A DNA stretch of 64,000 nt from Paracoccus yeei ATCC BAA-599 (GCF_000622145.1 NZ_JHWH01000017.1:1-64000); one strand, 5' to 3'; positions 17,000-26,947 are shown, counted from the stretch's first letter. Numbers and translations are program-made. Notes: generated by a model not told the origin, from the letters alone.

Positions 17000-17953
17000 A
17001 TGACCGACAATATCCCGACCGGGCCGGTGCTGGCCCCCGGCACCCAGCCTGCGGCCCGGCCCCTTGCGCAGAAGCCGGACCGCCAGGGCACGGCGATCCT
17101 GCTGATCTGCGTCGCCGCCTTCATCTTTGCCATCCAGGACGGCATCTCGCGCCATCTCGGGTCGGAATATTCGCCGGTCTTCGTGACCATGCTGCGCTAT
17201 TGGTTCTTTGCGCTGGCCGTGGTCCTGCTGACCTGGCGCCGGCCGGGCGGGCTGCGCGCGGCGATGCGCAGCAAGCGGCCCTTCAGCCAGGCGCTGCGCG
17301 GCGTCCTGCTGGCCCTCGAGATCGTCATCACGATCGAGGCCTTCGTGCGCCTGGGCCTGATCAACACCCATGCGGTCTTTGCCTGCTATCCCCTGCTGAT
17401 CTCGGTCCTGTCGGGGCCGGTCCTGGGCGAAAAGGTCGGCTGGCGGCGCTGGGTCGCGGCCGGCGTGGGCTTTCTGGGCATCCTGATCATCCTGCAACCG
17501 GGGCGCGGCGTGTTTTCGGCCGAAGCGGCGCTGCCGTTCCTGGCGGCGGTGATGTTCGCGGTCTATGGCCTGCTGACGCGCCGGGTCGGGCGCGACGACC
17601 CGGCCATGGTCAGCTTCGTCTGGACCGCCATCGTGGGGGCGATCACCATGACGCTGATCGGCCTGCCCGAATGGGAGCCCATCGCCGGGCGCGACATTCC
17701 CTGGCTGCTGCTGCTCTGCGCCTTTGCGGGCATCGCGCATTTCATGCTGATCAAGGCCTATGAGCTGGCTGAGGCTTCGGCGCTGCAGCCCTTCTCCTAT
17801 ACCCAGCTGGTGTGGATCAGCATCTTCGGCGTGGTCTATTTCGGCGAGGTGCTGGCCCCGCATGTCGCCATCGGCGCGGCCATCGTCGTCGGCGCGGGGC
17901 TGTTCACCTGGTGGCGGTCCCTGGTCCGGGAACGGGCAGCGCGGGGTCGATGA
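17000..17953 (+). CDS. DMT superfamily permease (EamA domains)
   Basis: 317 residues with about ten membrane helices in two EamA repeats (first helix AILLICVAAFIFAIQDGIS; last VAIGAAIVVGAGLFTWW). This drug/metabolite transporter family includes exporters of amino acids, nucleosides or carnitine-type compounds; the substrate cannot be assigned. Start at 17000 is chosen because the helix begins at the usual distance; an ATG at 16970 is possible. The last 50 bases are shared with the 3' end of the convergent lytic transglycosylase gene. Confidence 0.85.
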   Translation: MTDNIPTGPVLAPGTQPAARPLAQKPDRQGTAILLICVAAFIFAIQDGISRHLGSEYSPVFVTMLRYWFFALAVVLLTWRRPGGLRAAMRSKRPFSQALRGVLLALEIVITIEAFVRLGLINTHAVFACYPLLISVLSGPVLGEKVGWRRWVAAGVGFLGILIILQPGRGVFSAEAALPFLAAVMFAVYGLLTRRVGRDDPAMVSFVWTAIVGAITMTLIGLPEWEPIAGRDIPWLLLLCAFAGIAHFMLIKAYELAEASALQPFSYTQLVWISIFGVVYFGEVLAPHVAIGAAIVVGAGLFTWWRSLVRERAARGR

Positions 17954-20087
17954 CCGCCGCCGCCGGGTCCGAGGCCGCAACCACCGCCGGGACCGGCACC
18001 AGCACCTGCGCCAGGACCCCGCCCGCGCCGAAATGGGCCAGCGCCCGCCCCGACATCGGCGGGCGGGACGAATAGGCCAGCCGGATCGGCGGCTGCGGCG
18101 GCACCGGCATCAACCCGCCCCCGGTCAGGTCGAAGCTGGGCACGATGGGCGCGGGCCGCCCCGCGATGCGGGCGCGATAGACGGGCAGCGCCTCGGCCAC
18201 GCGCATGACATAGTTGCGGGTTTCGTCGAACGGGATCATCTCGACCCATTCGACCGGGTCCGCCTCGCGCCGCAGGTCGCCGAAATCGGCCAGCCAGCGG
18301 GCCGAGCGACCCGGCCCCGCATTGTAGCCCGCCGCGACCAGCGCGACCGAGGTGCCGAAGCGGTCGCGCAGGCCCGTCAGATAGGCCGCGCCCAGCCGCG
18401 CGTTATAGGCCGCGTCGCGCGTCAGCCGGCGCTGGTCGAACGGCTCGCCGAGCTTTCGCGCCATGGCCCGGGCCGTGTCGGGCATGACCTGCATCAGTCC
18501 CAGCGCCCCCGCATGCGACGAGACCGTGTGGTTGAACTCGCTTTCGCGCCGGGCGATGGCCATGACCAGTTCGGGCGGCAGGCCCAGCGGCTTCCCTTCT
18601 AGGCCCGTCAGCGGGTAGTAGGCGGCGGGATAGATCACGCCCTTGGCGGCGGCGGCCTTGGCCAGGCGCAGCGCGTGCCAGGGCTTGCGCAGTTCGACCA
18701 TCAGCCGGGCCATGCGGCCGATGTCCTCGGGCGGGGCGGTTTCGGCCAGGTGCAGGAAAAACCGCGCGCCCTGGTCGAAATCGCCCGCCGCAAGCAGCCA
18801 GACGCCGGCCTGCCAGACCGGGTTCGCGCGCAGCGCGCTGCCGCGCCAGTCGGGCAGGCTGTCGGGCGCAGGACCGGGAACGGCCAGCGCCGGCTGCATC
18901 GGCTCGCGCAGCCTTTCGGCGGCAAGCTGGCCGTAATAGGCCGTCTGCCAGCTTGCCGCGTGCAGATAGACGGCGCGGGCGGCGCCGGCATTGCCCGCCG
19001 CCTCATGCGCGCGGCCCTGCCAGTACAGCGCGCGGGACAGCGAGATCGGGCTTGCGACCCCGTCCTCGATCCGGCGGAAATGGGCCAGGGCACGGTCCGG
19101 GGCGCCGCCCTTCAGCGCGGCAAAGCCCGCGATCCATTCCAGGTCGATGAAATCCTCGCCCCCCGAAGGCAGGAAATGGTTGGCGGCCAGTCGCTCGGCC
19201 AGGGCCCAGTCGCCCGCGCGCAGGGCGGCGCGGGCATAATCGGCGCGCTTGCCGGCCCAGGCGGCGGGATCGCGCAGCGCCTCGGCCGAGGTCGAGCGTT
19301 CCAGCATCAGGTCGCGCGCCAGATCGCCCATCCCGGCCCGCACCCGCCAGTTGAAGCGGTCGAGCGCCAGCCCCGCATCCGCCCGCGCCTGCGCCGGCAG
19401 GGCCAGGATCAGCGTGTCCACCCCCGCCTGCCCCGATTGCACCGCGATCCGGGCCTGCGCCAGCGCCTGCATCGGGGCCGAGGCGACGGGCAGCATGTCG
19501 CGCGCGGCGCGCCATTCGCCGATGTCCAGCAGGTTCGCGATGCGCTGGTCGTGCAGGTCCAGCAGCACCGGGCTGTGGGCGGCCATGAAGGCCTCGGCCT
19601 CGGGCTTGGCCAGCGGCGTCGTGGTCCAGAAGCGCGCGATCTCGGCCTGGGCGGCAGCCGGGTCCAAGACGGTCAGCGCGGCGATCAGCGCCTCGGCGGC
19701 GGGCAAGGTCTCGGGGCGGCGGTCGCCGAACCAGGCCAGGATCTGCGCCGGCGGCAGGTCGGGCCGCAGCAGCGCATCCCCCCGCCGGTACAGCAGCGCC
19801 ATGCCCGGCCAGTCGCGATGGCTCAGCGCGAATTGCAGGTATTCTGGCCATGTCCCCTGCCCCGCCCGCAGCCGCTGCCAGCGGATCAGGTCCTGCGCGA
19901 TGGGCCCGGACCGCGCCGCATGGTCCTGCGCGCCGGGCCAGTCGCGTTGGGCCGAACGCTCCAGCGCGCGGGCCAGCGCGGCCGCGTCCTCGGCTCCGGC
20001 ACTGCCACCCAGGCCGGGCCCCAGCCCGAGGGCCAGCGAAAAGGCCAGCACCGGGCCCAGAATCCTGTCGCGCAAGGGATACGTCAT
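17904..20087 (-). CDS. slt: soluble lytic murein transglycosylase
   Basis: 727 residues. A signal peptide (MTYPLRDRILGPVLAFSLALGL to SAGAED) is followed by a long alpha-helical superhelical region (about 35-520) and the C-terminal SLT domain. That domain has the catalytic Glu in ELVMAIARRESEFN and the motifs GALGLMQVMPDTA and VALVAAGYNAGPGR. It cleaves peptidoglycan between MurNAc and GlcNAc with formation of 1,6-anhydroMurNAc in the periplasm. The C-terminus carries an extra Pro/Ala/Val-rich tail of about 70 residues after the domain, part of which overlaps the DMT permease gene by 50 bases. Divergent from dapA. Confidence 0.92.
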   Translation of the reverse strand: MTYPLRDRILGPVLAFSLALGLGPGLGGSAGAEDAAALARALERSAQRDWPGAQDHAARSGPIAQDLIRWQRLRAGQGTWPEYLQFALSHRDWPGMALLYRRGDALLRPDLPPAQILAWFGDRRPETLPAAEALIAALTVLDPAAAQAEIARFWTTTPLAKPEAEAFMAAHSPVLLDLHDQRIANLLDIGEWRAARDMLPVASAPMQALAQARIAVQSGQAGVDTLILALPAQARADAGLALDRFNWRVRAGMGDLARDLMLERSTSAEALRDPAAWAGKRADYARAALRAGDWALAERLAANHFLPSGGEDFIDLEWIAGFAALKGGAPDRALAHFRRIEDGVASPISLSRALYWQGRAHEAAGNAGAARAVYLHAASWQTAYYGQLAAERLREPMQPALAVPGPAPDSLPDWRGSALRANPVWQAGVWLLAAGDFDQGARFFLHLAETAPPEDIGRMARLMVELRKPWHALRLAKAAAAKGVIYPAAYYPLTGLEGKPLGLPPELVMAIARRESEFNHTVSSHAGALGLMQVMPDTARAMARKLGEPFDQRRLTRDAAYNARLGAAYLTGLRDRFGTSVALVAAGYNAGPGRSARWLADFGDLRREADPVEWVEMIPFDETRNYVMRVAEALPVYRARIAGRPAPIVPSFDLTGGGLMPVPPQPPIRLAYSSRPPMSGRALAHFGAGGVLAQVLVPVPAVVAASDPAAAVIDPALPVPGPGTATR

Positions 20088-20191
20088 GGCGCCATTTCTG
20101 CGGCGATCCGCCGGCCTGCGCAACTCACATCCTTGGCAAGCGGCGCGGGCGGTTGTAAGGGCGATGGGCAATCAAACGTCAGGATAACGTC

Positions 20192-21067
20192 ATGTTCAAA
20201 GGCTCCCTGCCCGCGCTGGTCACGCCCTTCACCCCCGACGGGGATCTGGATCTTGCCGCGCTGGAAAAGCTGGTCGAATGGCAGATCGCACAGGGCAGCC
20301 ACGGCCTGGTGCCCGTCGGCACCACCGGCGAAAGCCCGACCCTGACCCATGACGAGCATCGCAAGGTCGTCGAGGAAGTCGTGCGCATCGCCGCCGGCCG
20401 CGTCCCGGTGATCGCGGGGGCGGGCTCGAACGCCACGCATGAGGGGATCGGCCTGGTCCAGCACGCGCAAGAGGCCGGCGCCCAGGGCGCGCTGGTGGTG
20501 ACGCCCTATTACAACAAGCCGACCCAGGCCGGGCTGATCGCGCATTTCACCGCGCTGCACGAGGCCTCGGACCTGCCGATCATCATCTACAACATCCCCG
20601 GCCGCTCGGTCGTGGACATGACGCCCGAGACGATGGGTGAGTTGGCGAAGCTGCCGCGCATCGTCGGCGTCAAGGACGCGACCGGCAAGCTGGAGCGCGT
20701 CAGCCAGCAGCGCATCACCTGCGGCACCGACTTCATCCAGCTGTCGGGCGAGGATGCGACGGCGCTTGGCTTCAACGCGCACGGCGGCGTCGGCTGCATC
20801 AGCGTCACCGCGAACGTGGCGCCGAAGCTTTGCGCCGAGTTCCAGCAGGCGACGCTGGCGGGCGACTATGCCAGGGCGCTGGAATACCAGGACCGGCTGA
20901 TGCCGCTGCATGTGGCGATCTTCCTGGAGCCGGGCGTCGCGGGCGCGAAATACGCCCTGTCGCGGCTGGGCCTGTGCAGCGACCGGGTGCGCCTGCCGCT
21001 GGTCGGCCTGACCGATGCCACGAAGGCGCAGATCGACGCGGCGATGGAACACGCCGGGCTGCTCTAG
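20192..21067 (+). CDS. dapA: 4-hydroxy-tetrahydrodipicolinate synthase
   Basis: 291-residue TIM barrel catalysing the first committed step of the diaminopimelate/lysine pathway: condensation of pyruvate with aspartate-semialdehyde. The Schiff-base lysine is in [10 protein letters not shown], the catalytic triad Thr-Tyr in [10 protein letters not shown] and YYNKPTQ, and GSNAT is conserved. AGGATAA precedes the ATG. The TAG stop shares the palindrome CTAG with the stop of the convergent mnhG. A weak promoter-like TTGGCA-17-TAAGGG lies at 20133-20161. Confidence 0.96.
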   Translation: MFKGSLPALVTPFTPDGDLDLAALEKLVEWQIAQGSHGLVPVGTTGESPTLTHDEHRKVVEEVVRIAAGRVPVIAGAGSNATHEGIGLVQHAQEAGAQGALVVTPYYNKPTQAGLIAHFTALHEASDLPIIIYNIPGRSVVDMTPETMGELAKLPRIVGVKDATGKLERVSQQRITCGTDFIQLSGEDATALGFNAHGGVGCISVTANVAPKLCAEFQQATLAGDYARALEYQDRLMPLHVAIFLEPGVAGAKYALSRLGLCSDRVRLPLVGLTDATKAQIDAAMEHAGLL

Positions 21068-21414
21068 GGCTCTTCCCGGTCCGAAAACGTGGCCCAGTCG
21101 CCCTTTGGCGGCGGGGGCACCTTGGCCGGGCCGCCCAGGTGCAGGTTCGCCTTGGCGATCATGTTGCCGGTGACGGGCGCGGTCAGGAACAGGAACAGCG
21201 CGATCAGAAACTCGTGCCAGCTGGCCTGCCCGCCCCGCAGCGGGAACCACAGCATCGAGGCCACGAGCACCGCCCCCACGCCCAGCGTCGCCGATTTCGT
21301 CGGCGCGTGCAGCCGCGTCATCGGATCGGGCAGCCGGATCAGCCCCCAGGACCCGACCAGCCCGAACACGCCGCCGATGATCAGCAGCCCGGACACCAGG
21401 ATTTCCCCGATCAT
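21064..21414 (-). CDS. mnhG: Na+(K+)/H+ antiporter subunit G
   Basis: 116 residues with three membrane helices ([57 protein letters not shown]). The family motif [22 protein letters not shown] is clear. Last subunit of the multisubunit Mrp/Mnh/Pha antiporter, probably needed for complex assembly. GAGGAGG lies before the ATG, 14 bases after mnhF. Its stop overlaps that of dapA. Confidence 0.92.
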   Translation of the reverse strand: MIGEILVSGLLIIGGVFGLVGSWGLIRLPDPMTRLHAPTKSATLGVGAVLVASMLWFPLRGGQASWHEFLIALFLFLTAPVTGNMIAKANLHLGGPAKVPPPPKGDWATFSDREEP

Positions 21415-21428
21415 TGCCGCTCCTCCTC

Positions 21429-21698
21429 TTATTCGATGATGTCGCCGCGCAGGATGAACTTCGCATAGGCGACGGTCGAGACGAAGCCCACCATGGCAAA
21501 CAGCAGCGCCGCCTCGAAATACAGGCCGGTGCCGCGGTCGATCCCGAACAGCGCCAGCAGCGCGATGGCGTTGACGGTCATCGTGTCCAGCGCCAGCAGC
21601 CGGTCGGGCAGCCCCGGCGCGCGCACCACCCGGTACAGGCAGCACAGCATCGCCAGCCCGAAACAGCCATAGGCAAAGCCGAGAGCCAGGCCGATCAT
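21429..21698 (-). CDS. mnhF: Na+(K+)/H+ antiporter subunit F
   Basis: 89 residues, three membrane helices, with the subunit F motif RVVRAPGLPDRLLALDTMTVNAIALL. Start ATG overlaps the mnhE stop (ATGA), placing it in the same translationally coupled operon. Confidence 0.92.
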   Translation of the reverse strand: MIGLALGFAYGCFGLAMLCCLYRVVRAPGLPDRLLALDTMTVNAIALLALFGIDRGTGLYFEAALLFAMVGFVSTVAYAKFILRGDIIE

Positions 21699-22186
21699 TC
21701 GAAAATCTCCTTCAGGCGCGATTCGTAGCGCGTCTTGATCTCGGACAGGACGGCATCGGGATCGGGGGCGTGCAGGCAATGGACCAGCAGGCTGCGGCCG
21801 TCGCGCGACAGGTCGCAGCTGACCGTCCCGGGGGTCAGGGTGATGGTCGCGGCCAGGGCGGTGATCGCCTCGGGGCGGCGCAGGTCCAGCGGCACGATGA
21901 CCCAGGCCGGGCGCAGGTTCGTGCGCGGCATGAACAGCACGATCCGCGCGACCTGGAAATTGGCCCGCACGATGTCGCCGATCACGATTCCCAGAAAGGC
22001 CGGCACACGCCCCGGCCGGCGCAAGCCGCCCGCGCCCTGCCAATAGGGCGCGACCGCCAAAGGCACCGCCACGGCCATAATCCCCGCAAAGACCAGCGAT
22101 CCCAGCGCCCAGCGGTTCACCAGCGCCATCCAGACCGCGACCAGGGCCAGCGACAGGATGGGGTGCGGGAACAGCCGGCGGATCAT
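21695..22186 (-). CDS. mnhE: Na+(K+)/H+ antiporter subunit E
   Basis: 163 residues: two N-terminal membrane helices and a cytoplasmic domain with the subunit E features (VARIVLFMPRTNLRPAWVIVPLD; TLTPGTVSCDLSRDGRSLLVHCL). Coupled to mnhD upstream and mnhF downstream by 4-base ATGA overlaps. Confidence 0.92.
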   Translation of the reverse strand: MIRRLFPHPILSLALVAVWMALVNRWALGSLVFAGIMAVAVPLAVAPYWQGAGGLRRPGRVPAFLGIVIGDIVRANFQVARIVLFMPRTNLRPAWVIVPLDLRRPEAITALAATITLTPGTVSCDLSRDGRSLLVHCLHAPDPDAVLSEIKTRYESRLKEIFE

Positions 22187-23766
22187 TTCGTGCCCTCCTG
22201 CCCGTGCAGCACGGCGCCCAGATAGGCGGCGGGATCGTGCAACTGCGCGGCCGCCGCCTCGGCCAGGCGCATGGCGGGGCCGGCCAGCAGCGTCAGCGCC
22301 ACGATGCCGGCCAGCAGCGCCCCCACCGCCACCGCCGTCAGCGCGGGCGAGGCGGCGTCGCCCAGGTCCTGGATCGGCTCGTGCGTTTCCAGCTTGGTCG
22401 GGATCGGGCCGGGCGGGCCCGGCTCGGGGTCGGGCGCGGGCAGGGCCGGTTCCCGCGCCTGCCAGAACAGGACCGAGCCCGCGCGCGCCATGCCATAGAT
22501 CGCGACCAGCGAGGTCGAAAGCACCGTGCCCCAGATCCAGACCGCCCAGGGCGCGCCCTGGGTCGCCTGCAGGATCATCAGCTTGCCGAAGAAGCCCGAG
22601 AACGGCGGCATCCCCGCCATCGCCACGGCCGAGGCCATGAAGAAGGCCGCGATCATCCCCTGCCAGGGCAGCGCGGGCCCGGGGCGCAGCCACAGGTCGC
22701 CCCGCCGCGCGCCGATCATGTCGGCGATCAGGAACAGCGCGGCGCCGGCCAGCGTCGAATGGATCAGGTAATACAGCGCCGCCGCCGTGGCCTGCGGGCT
22801 GAACTGCGCCACCGCCACCGCCAGCGTGCCGACCGAGCCGATGGCCGCAAAGGCCGCGACCCGCCCCAGGTGGCGGCTGCCCAGGATGCCGATCTGCCCG
22901 ATCGCCAGCGTGAACAGGGCGGCGGGCAGCAGCAGTTCGGCCACCACCTGCCCGGTCGTGCCGCCATGCGGAAAGACCAGGGTAAAGAAGCGGATGATGG
23001 CATAGATGCCGACCTTGGTCATGATCGCGAACAGCGCCGCGACCGGCCCCGGCGCATCCGCATAGGTCGAGGGCAGCCAGAAATGCAGCGGCACCAGTGC
23101 GGCCTTGATGGCAAAGACCAGCATCAGCAGGACTGCCCCGGTGCGCAGCAGCGCGGTGTCCTGGGCGGGCATGGCCGCCACGCGCGCAGCCATGTCGGCC
23201 ATGTTCAGCGTGCCGGTGACGGCGTAAAGCACTCCAAGCGCCGCCAGGAACAGGACCGAGCCGACCAGGTTGTAGGCGATGTACTGCACCCCGGCCCGCA
23301 GCCGCATGGCCCCGCCGCCGTGGATCATCAGCCCATAGCTTGCGATCAGCAGGATCTCGAAGAACACGAACAGGTTGAAGGCGTCCCCGGTCAGGAATGC
23401 GCCGCACAGGCCCATCAGCTGGAACTGCCACAGGGCATGGAAATGCCAGCCCTTGCGGTCCCAGCCCGATCCGGTGGCGTATAGCTGGACGACCAGCGCC
23501 AGCGCCGCCGTCAGCAGCAGCATCAGCGCCGCCAGCCGGTCCAGCATCAGGACGATGCCGAAGGGCGCGGCCCAGTTGCCCAGGCGATAGACCTGTATCT
23601 GTCCCGTTCCCGCCAAGCCCGCCAGGTACAGCGCGACCCCCAGGAGGGCGACGGTGCCGGCGATGGAAAACACCCGTTGCAGCAGCAGGTCGTCGCGCAT
23701 CCACAGGATGATCAGCGCGCCGATGACGGCGGGCAGCAGGACCGGGGCGATCAGCAGATGGCTCAT
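22183..23766 (-). CDS. mnhD: Na+(K+)/H+ antiporter subunit D
   Basis: 527 residues with about fourteen membrane helices, a homologue of complex I antiporter-like subunits (NuoM/N). Ion-channel features include the Glu-bearing helix around AFNLFVFFEILLIASYGL and the Lys-bearing helix FAIKAALVPLHFWLPSTYADAPGP. A hydrophilic Pro-rich insertion of about 30 residues (EPALPAPDPEPGPPGPIPTK) lies before the last helix. Start overlaps the mnhC stop (ATGA). Confidence 0.94.
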   Translation of the reverse strand: MSHLLIAPVLLPAVIGALIILWMRDDLLLQRVFSIAGTVALLGVALYLAGLAGTGQIQVYRLGNWAAPFGIVLMLDRLAALMLLLTAALALVVQLYATGSGWDRKGWHFHALWQFQLMGLCGAFLTGDAFNLFVFFEILLIASYGLMIHGGGAMRLRAGVQYIAYNLVGSVLFLAALGVLYAVTGTLNMADMAARVAAMPAQDTALLRTGAVLLMLVFAIKAALVPLHFWLPSTYADAPGPVAALFAIMTKVGIYAIIRFFTLVFPHGGTTGQVVAELLLPAALFTLAIGQIGILGSRHLGRVAAFAAIGSVGTLAVAVAQFSPQATAAALYYLIHSTLAGAALFLIADMIGARRGDLWLRPGPALPWQGMIAAFFMASAVAMAGMPPFSGFFGKLMILQATQGAPWAVWIWGTVLSTSLVAIYGMARAGSVLFWQAREPALPAPDPEPGPPGPIPTKLETHEPIQDLGDAASPALTAVAVGALLAGIVALTLLAGPAMRLAEAAAAQLHDPAAYLGAVLHGQEGTK

Positions 23767-24113
23767 GCGTCCTCCGGGGGGGCGCGGTCGTCGCGGGGCA
23801 TGTCCACGCGATCGTCGCCGCCTTCCAGCCAGGCACCCAGCGCCATCATGACCAGCACCGCCGTCATGCCGAAGGAAATGACGATGGCGGTCAGCACCAG
23901 CGCCTGCGGCAAGGGGTCGGTATGGGCGGCGACGCCGTCGCGCAGGACCGGCGGCGCGTCGACCACCAGCCGCCCGGTCGAGAACAGGAACAGGTTGATC
24001 GCATAGCTCAGCATGGTCGTCCCCAGCACCACGGCAAAGCTGCGTCGGCGCAGGATCAGATAGATGCCGGCGGCGGTCATCACGCCGATGGCGCTGGACA
24101 GCAAAAGCTCCAT
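23763..24113 (-). CDS. mnhC: Na+(K+)/H+ antiporter subunit C
   Basis: 116 residues, three membrane helices, a NuoK-like protein (GVMTAAGIYLILRRRSFAVVLGTTMLSYAINLFLF; DPLPQALVLTAIVISFGMTAVLVMM). The C-terminal 20 residues are acidic and hydrophilic. Start overlaps the mnhAB stop by one base (TGATG). Confidence 0.93.
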   Translation of the reverse strand: MELLLSSAIGVMTAAGIYLILRRRSFAVVLGTTMLSYAINLFLFSTGRLVVDAPPVLRDGVAAHTDPLPQALVLTAIVISFGMTAVLVMMALGAWLEGGDDRVDMPRDDRAPPEDA

Positions 24114-26947
24114 CAGCCCTTTCCTTGCGTCGCGGGGTTGCTGGGGTCGACGTCCATGGGCGCGTGATCCCTTTGGCCGGCGACGCGCGCCAGCCGCGAC
24201 AGCGAATCCAGCGCCAGCATCACCGCGCCGAGGACGCACAGGAACACGCCCAGGTCGAACCCCATGGCCGAGGCCAGTTCGAATTTCTCAAGCCCCGGCA
24301 GCGTGACATAGCCGAAGGCCGAGGTCAGGAAGGGCAGGCCCGCGAACCAGGCTGCGATCCCGGTGATCCCCGCCGCGACCACGCCCGCCCCGATCAGCGC
24401 GTGATAGGGGATGCGGTTGCGCTCCATGGCCCAGGCATAGCCCGAGGCCATGTATTGCGACACCAGCGCGATGGCCACGACCAGCCCGGCGATGAACCCC
24501 CCGCCCGGCAGGTTGTGGCCGCGCAGAAAGATGTAGACGCCCACCAGCAGCGCGATGGGCAGGATCTGCCGGGTGACGACGACCAGCATCAGCGGATGGA
24601 TCGCCCCGGCGCGCCGGCGGGGCTGGCTGCGCAGGGCGCGCAGCCGCCGCGCGCTTTCGCCGACCAGCAGGGTCTGGGTCAGGGCAAAGATCGTCAGCGC
24701 GGCGATGCCCAGAACGGTGATCTCGCCAAAGGTGTCATAGCCGCGGAAATCGACCAGGATCACGTTGACCACATTGTTGCCGCCGCCCAGCCGATAGCTG
24801 TTTTCGACCATGTAGCCCGAGATCGACGGAAAGGCGAAATCGCCCCGCATCACCACATAGGCCAGCGCGCCGAAGCCCAAGCCCCCCAGCGTCGCGATCG
24901 CCGCGTCCAGCCCGCGCTTGGCCGGGCGGCTTTCGACCGGGCTGCGGCGCGGCAGGAAGTTCAGTGCTAGCAGCAACAGGATCACCGTGACCACCTCGAC
25001 CGAGATCTGGGTCAGCGCAAGGTCGGGGGCGGAAAGGTACAGGAACGAACAGGACACCATCAGCCCCACGATCCCCACCAGGACCAGGGCCAGCACACGC
25101 TCGCGGTGCCAGGCGACCATGCAGCCCGTGGCGGTCACCAGCATCAGCCAGCCGATCAGCGGCACGACCTGGACGGGCAGCATGGGCCGCGTCGGCCCGC
25201 CGTAGCCGCCGGTCGAAAACGCCCAGGCGCCGCACAGCACGACCGTCAACGCCAGCCCCAGCATGGCCCGCGCCATCGAGCCGTTGGTCAGCCGGTCGGT
25301 GAAGGCGCGCGCAAGCCGCGCGGCCACGGCCTCGCCCACGGCAAAACCTGCCCCTGCGTCGGGGCGGCGCAACCCGTCGCGCCAGGCCAGCAGGCGCGGC
25401 TGGCGCATCAGCACCCAGGCCCCGCCCGCCACGGCCAGCAGCGACAGCGCCAGCGCCGGCGTCAGGCCATGCCACAGCGCGAAATGCGGGTGCGGCTGCC
25501 CGCCGGTGACCGCACCCGCCGCCGCCGTCACCAGCCAGCCCGCGACCGCGTTCGGAAACAGCCCCATCGCGACGACCAGCACCGCCAGCAGGCTGGGCGA
25601 CAGCCACAGCCCCGGCCCCGGATCGTGCGGCGCATGGGGATAATCCTGGCGCACGGGGCCCAGGAACACCTGCCAGACCAGCCGCAGCGAATAGCCGACC
25701 GAGAACAGCGCCGCCAGAGCCGCCAGCCCGGCCAGCAGCGCACCGCCCGCGACGGCCTGCTCCAGCATCATCTCCTTGGAGAGGAACCCGTTCAGCGGCG
25801 GGATGCCCGCCATCGACAGCGCGGCCACGGCGGTGATCGCGAAGGTCAGCGGCATCAGGCGCCGCAAGCCCCCCAGCCCGGCGATGGACCGCGTGCCGGT
25901 TTCATGATCGACGATGCCGGCGGCCATGAACAGCGCGGCCTTGAAACTGGCATGGGCCAGGATGTGGAACAGCGCCGCGACCGCCGCCGCCTGCGTGCCC
26001 AGCCCCAGAAGCATCGTCACCAGCCCCAGATGCGAGATCGTGGAATAGGCCAGCAGCGCCTTGAGATCGTCGCGAAAGATCGCGACCCAGGCGCCCAGCA
26101 GCATGGTGACAAGCCCCGCCCCGGTGACCAGCCAGAACCATTCGGGCGTCCCGGACAGCACCGGCCACAGCCGGGCCAGCAAGAAGATCCCCGCCTTGAC
26201 CATGGTGGCCGAGTGCAGATAGGCCGACACCGGCGTCGGCGCCGCCATCGCATGGGGCAGCCAGAAATGGAACGGGAACTGCGCCGACTTGGTGAAGGCC
26301 CCCAGCAGGATCAGGACCAGCGCCGGGGTGTAAAGCGGGCTGGCCTTGATGGCATCGCCCGATGCCAGGATGTCGGCCAGTTCGAAGCTGCCCGCGATGC
26401 GCCCCAGGATCAGCATCCCCGCGATCATCGCAAGCCCGCCCAGGGCTGTCACGACCAGCGCCATGCGCGCGCCGCGACGGGCCTCGGGCAGGTGGCTCCA
26501 ATAGCCGATCAGCAGGAAGGACGACAGCGAGGTGAGTTCCCAGAACACCAGCAGCAGCAGCACGTTCCCGGACAGGGCGATGCCCAGCATCGCGCCTTGG
26601 AACAGCATCAGGAAGGTGAAGAACCGCCCCGCCGGATCGCGCTCGGACAGGTAGTGGCGGGCGTAAAGCTGGATCAGCAGGCCGATCCCCAGGATCAGCA
26701 GGCCGAACAGCAGGCCCAGCCCGTCCAGCCGGAAGGTCGCCGACAGCCCCGCCTGCGGCAGCCAGTCCAGCCGCGTCTGGACCACCGCGCCCGACAGGAC
26801 GGCCGGGATGTGCAGGATCAGCCCGATCAGCGCGACCAGCGTGGCGCTTGCGCTGGCCATCGCGGCCACCCCCCGACCCGACCGGATCAGCAGTCCCGGC
26901 AGCAGGGCGCCCAGAAAGGGAAGCGCGGCGATCAGGGCAGGCGACAT
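24113..26947 (-). CDS. mnhA: Na+(K+)/H+ antiporter fused subunit A/B (PhaAB type)
   Basis: 944 residues. The N-terminal two-thirds is the NuoL-like subunit A, with the antiporter domain (about 110-400; KSAQFPFHFWLPHAMAAPTPVSAYLHSATMVKAG contains the key Lys and His) and the MrpA-specific C-terminal helices. The last 150 residues are a complete subunit B domain (LPGGGFIAGLVVAIALVSQYMASG). Fusion of A and B is the rhizobial Pha (group 2) arrangement. The complex exchanges cytoplasmic Na+ or K+ for external H+ and serves pH and salt tolerance. GGAG lies before the ATG at 26947. First gene of the six-gene operon. Confidence 0.94.
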   Translation of the reverse strand: MSPALIAALPFLGALLPGLLIRSGRGVAAMASASATLVALIGLILHIPAVLSGAVVQTRLDWLPQAGLSATFRLDGLGLLFGLLILGIGLLIQLYARHYLSERDPAGRFFTFLMLFQGAMLGIALSGNVLLLLVFWELTSLSSFLLIGYWSHLPEARRGARMALVVTALGGLAMIAGMLILGRIAGSFELADILASGDAIKASPLYTPALVLILLGAFTKSAQFPFHFWLPHAMAAPTPVSAYLHSATMVKAGIFLLARLWPVLSGTPEWFWLVTGAGLVTMLLGAWVAIFRDDLKALLAYSTISHLGLVTMLLGLGTQAAAVAALFHILAHASFKAALFMAAGIVDHETGTRSIAGLGGLRRLMPLTFAITAVAALSMAGIPPLNGFLSKEMMLEQAVAGGALLAGLAALAALFSVGYSLRLVWQVFLGPVRQDYPHAPHDPGPGLWLSPSLLAVLVVAMGLFPNAVAGWLVTAAAGAVTGGQPHPHFALWHGLTPALALSLLAVAGGAWVLMRQPRLLAWRDGLRRPDAGAGFAVGEAVAARLARAFTDRLTNGSMARAMLGLALTVVLCGAWAFSTGGYGGPTRPMLPVQVVPLIGWLMLVTATGCMVAWHRERVLALVLVGIVGLMVSCSFLYLSAPDLALTQISVEVVTVILLLLALNFLPRRSPVESRPAKRGLDAAIATLGGLGFGALAYVVMRGDFAFPSISGYMVENSYRLGGGNNVVNVILVDFRGYDTFGEITVLGIAALTIFALTQTLLVGESARRLRALRSQPRRRAGAIHPLMLVVVTRQILPIALLVGVYIFLRGHNLPGGGFIAGLVVAIALVSQYMASGYAWAMERNRIPYHALIGAGVVAAGITGIAAWFAGLPFLTSAFGYVTLPGLEKFELASAMGFDLGVFLCVLGAVMLALDSLSRLARVAGQRDHAPMDVDPSNPATQGKG

